Origin: Chloroflexota bacterium
GTDB taxonomy: Bacteria; Chloroflexota; Anaerolineae; Aggregatilineales; UBA2796
Assembly: GCA_021325095.1 (NCBI GenBank)
Contig: JAJPHV010000106.1
Location: 21,684 to 85,683, forward strand
Direction: 5' to 3'
DNA length: 64,000 bases
Under the pieces are notes generated by a model that was not told the origin of the DNA, did no database searches, and was given only the letters and a program-made list of their open reading frames with translations. Every line of letters starts with the position of its first letter. Position 1 is the first letter of the stretch. The position numbers and the translations under genes are program-made. Shown in pieces: positions 62,505-64,000 of this stretch.

Positions 62505-63142
62505 TTGCCACCATGCAGTTCGACTACCGCACCGAGCCGCACCGCAGCGCGTTGATCATCGCCGGGGGGCTGGTGCTGCTGGCCGCTGTCGTGCAACTGG
62601 CTCTGCTCCGGGCCGTGTTGCTGGCTGTTGCGGCTGGCCCTGGCGCGTGGGCACTGCTGCAATGGCGGCGGCAGGGGCGCGGCGTGCGCTTGCAAACGGA
62701 CGGCGTGGAGATACAGCCGTCGCTGATAGGGCCTATCCGGCAAATCCCTTACAGCGCCATTCAAGGCTACCTGACTACACCCCGGAGCCAACTGGTTGTC
62801 GCCTATCAGAAACCTGACAAAGTATCAACGTCCACCGAAATGCCGCACGCCCTGACCGATATCCGCCCCGAGACGCATCGCACCGGGCCGCATTATGGCC
62901 TGGCGGTGACACCTGCCGTCGCTAACCCCACCGCTTTGACAGCGGCACTGGCGGCGCGCGTGCCTCAGTCGCCACAGCCTCACTTTACACAGGAGGATCT
63001 GAAGGCGTGGATGCGGCGACGGCGGCTCCGCAACGCGATTCTGGTTATGCTGGCGGTGCTGGGGACTCCGCTGTACATTATCCTGATTGGGCGGGTCATC
63101 GCCTCCCTTCAAACGATAGGTGTCTATAACAGTGGTCGATAA
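62501..63142 (+). CDS. Membrane protein with PH-like domain
   Basis: A 213-residue protein. Two hydrophobic helices at 18-50 (ALIIAGGLVLLAAVVQLALL) precede a bacterial-PH-like domain (GVRLQTDGVEIQPSLIGPIR, IPYSAIQGYLTTPRSQLVVA), and a third helix lies near the C terminus (ILVMLAVLGTPLYIILIGRV). GTG start overlaps the ruvA stop, and the end overlaps thyX by 23 bases. Function unknown; it is held in place only by operon position. Confidence 0.75.
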   Translation: MIATMQFDYRTEPHRSALIIAGGLVLLAAVVQLALLRAVLLAVAAGPGAWALLQWRRQGRGVRLQTDGVEIQPSLIGPIRQIPYSAIQGYLTTPRSQLVVAYQKPDKVSTSTEMPHALTDIRPETHRTGPHYGLAVTPAVANPTALTAALAARVPQSPQPHFTQEDLKAWMRRRRLRNAILVMLAVLGTPLYIILIGRVIASLQTIGVYNSGR

Positions 63143-63863
63143 GACAGATAACGCAAACGGCACGCACCCGTTGATCGGTAAGCGCGTTGAAGTGCTGGAC
63201 AAAGGTTTCGTTGAGCTGCAAGCGCTGATGGGCAACGACCTATCTATCGTCAATGCAGCGCGGGTATCCTTCCTGGGCGAAAGCAAGGGCGAAGAGAAAG
63301 ACAGAAAGCTGCTATTCTATTTGATGCGCAATCGCCACACGTCACCATTCGAAATGGTGGAGTTCAAATTCAGGCTGCGCTGTCCACTCGTAACATGGTG
63401 GCAACTTGTCCGGCACCGGACGTTTTCGCTGAATCTGCAAAGTGGCCGGTATACGCCATTTGAAGAAAATGACTTCTACGTTCCAGACGTGTGGCGAAGG
63501 CAGTCAAGCGACAACAAGCAAGCCAGCGAGGGCACGCTCGACTCTTTAGAAGGCGATGCGCTGACTCAGGAACTCGTTGAGCATTATGCGCGCTCCTACT
63601 TGTTGTACGAGAAAGCACTGCAAATAGGAGTCAGCCGGGAGATGGCCCGTCTGTTTTTGCCAGGCTTTGCCGTCTACTATACAGGCATCGTCAAAGTGGA
63701 CGCGCACAACTTGATGCACTTCCTTCATTTACGGATGGCCCCCGATGCACAGCATGAAATCCGTGCCTTTGCAACAGCCATCTATGAGCATTTCTTCAAG
63801 CCTGCCCTGCCCTGGACAGCCGAAGCCTTTGAGAAATACGTCTTGCAGCGGGAAGAGGTCTGA
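63120..63863 (+). CDS. thyX: Flavin-dependent thymidylate synthase
   Basis: A 247-residue ThyX, which makes dTMP from dUMP using methylene-tetrahydrofolate, FAD and NADPH. The signature RHRTFSLNLQSGRY (R-H-R-x7-S-x-R) is complete, with NRHTSPFEMVEFKFRLRCPL upstream and INLMHFL-type sequence DAHNLMHFLHLRMAPDAQHE near the end. GTG start lies inside the preceding gene. The true start could be slightly downstream. No thyA was seen in the window. Confidence 0.96.
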   Translation: MSITVVDKTDNANGTHPLIGKRVEVLDKGFVELQALMGNDLSIVNAARVSFLGESKGEEKDRKLLFYLMRNRHTSPFEMVEFKFRLRCPLVTWWQLVRHRTFSLNLQSGRYTPFEENDFYVPDVWRRQSSDNKQASEGTLDSLEGDALTQELVEHYARSYLLYEKALQIGVSREMARLFLPGFAVYYTGIVKVDAHNLMHFLHLRMAPDAQHEIRAFATAIYEHFFKPALPWTAEAFEKYVLQREEV

Positions 63864-63945
63864 GCTGGTGTTCCGCACTTTTTGGGCGAAAGGCACTAGC
63901 AGGTTGTCGGAGAACCCTGTAAGAGGAGAGGCGGGGTAAACTGGA

Positions 63946-64000
63946 ATGATGAGCAGACAATTCCAGAAACCAGATTACGAAGCGGTACTGAACAAGACGA
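63946..64000 (+). CDS. Start of a possible transposase gene (cut by window edge)
   Basis: ATG 63946 opens MMSRQFQKPDYEAVLNKT before the window ends. The pattern Q-F-(x)-P-D-Y-x-A-x-L is one I associate with transposases of the IS1182 type, but 18 residues are too few for certainty. GGAGAGGCGGGG lies upstream. An inverted repeat CTGGAAT/ATTCCAG (63941-63947 and 63960-63966) surrounds the start. Confidence 0.35.
   Translation, partial: MMSRQFQKPDYEAVLNKT

Noticed and set aside
1..64000. CRISPR arrays, rRNA and tRNA genes
   Set aside because: Looked for in all gaps; no regularly spaced repeats and no cloverleaf or rRNA-like sequence was recognised by eye. A tRNAscan/Infernal run would settle small RNAs.

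Overview
The window is a dense, GC-rich bacterial chromosome segment. Its gene families and style suggest Chloroflexota, probably an Anaerolineae-like lineage: a DUF5679 zinc-ribbon protein, paired DegV proteins after a YloU/DAK2 pair, many GAF/SpoIIE and LLM-family proteins, a GH63/GH130 cluster, and many GTG starts with leaderless-looking overlaps. This assignment is inference; no rRNA or other phylogenetic marker was compared. I saw no tRNA, rRNA or CRISPR array.

Layout. 1-1.2 kb: end of a sugar ABC transporter operon, followed by a decayed medium-chain dehydrogenase gene. 1.67-5.16 kb: a DUF4062/NB-ARC/TPR STAND protein followed by an exported subtilase. 5.3-16.6 kb: methylmalonyl-CoA epimerase, an HTH/HD regulator-like protein, CsbD, a beta-CASP metallo-hydrolase with a small partner ending in a sliding-clamp-type motif, a serine hydrolase, a class A penicillin-binding protein and a BON protein. 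16.8-26.5 kb: signalling genes, with a NarL-type regulator, Nudix, a cNMP-sensing histidine kinase and a partner-switch operon (STAS, HATPase-STAS fusion, six-GAF SpoIIE phosphatase). 26.5-37.0 kb: MOSC and DinB proteins, then a tight operon YloU - DAK2 (FakA-like) - TIR/PH - DegV - DegV - RecG, then CoaD and a coiled-coil protein. 37.1-39.8 kb: a lower-GC two-gene AAA ATPase/partner module and a DUF5679-TIR protein. 39.9-44.0 kb: a CopC-CopD-cytochrome c fusion, RidA and an LLM oxidoreductase. 44.0-48.9 kb: GH130, GH63 and glucose dehydrogenase on the minus strand. 49.3-58.2 kb: a receiver protein, a membrane protein, a TetR/MFS efflux pair, a secreted protein, a flavin disulfide reductase homologue and a golvesin/M23 protein. 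58.2-60.3 kb: infC-rpmI-rplT-trmH on the minus strand. 60.5-63.9 kb: yebC-ruvC-ruvA-hypothetical-thyX. The right edge probably enters an insertion sequence.

Themes. Three loci look like immunity or stress-response modules: STAND+subtilase, AAA+partner, and two TIR proteins. One TIR protein lies inside a fatty-acid-kinase-like operon and carries a PH-like tail. A GC-rich palindromic repeat occurs four times, always between genes. Several promoters are close to the sigma-70 consensus, and three carry or adjoin clear dyads that may be operators. The infC gene appears to use an ATC start, as expected for IF3 self-control.
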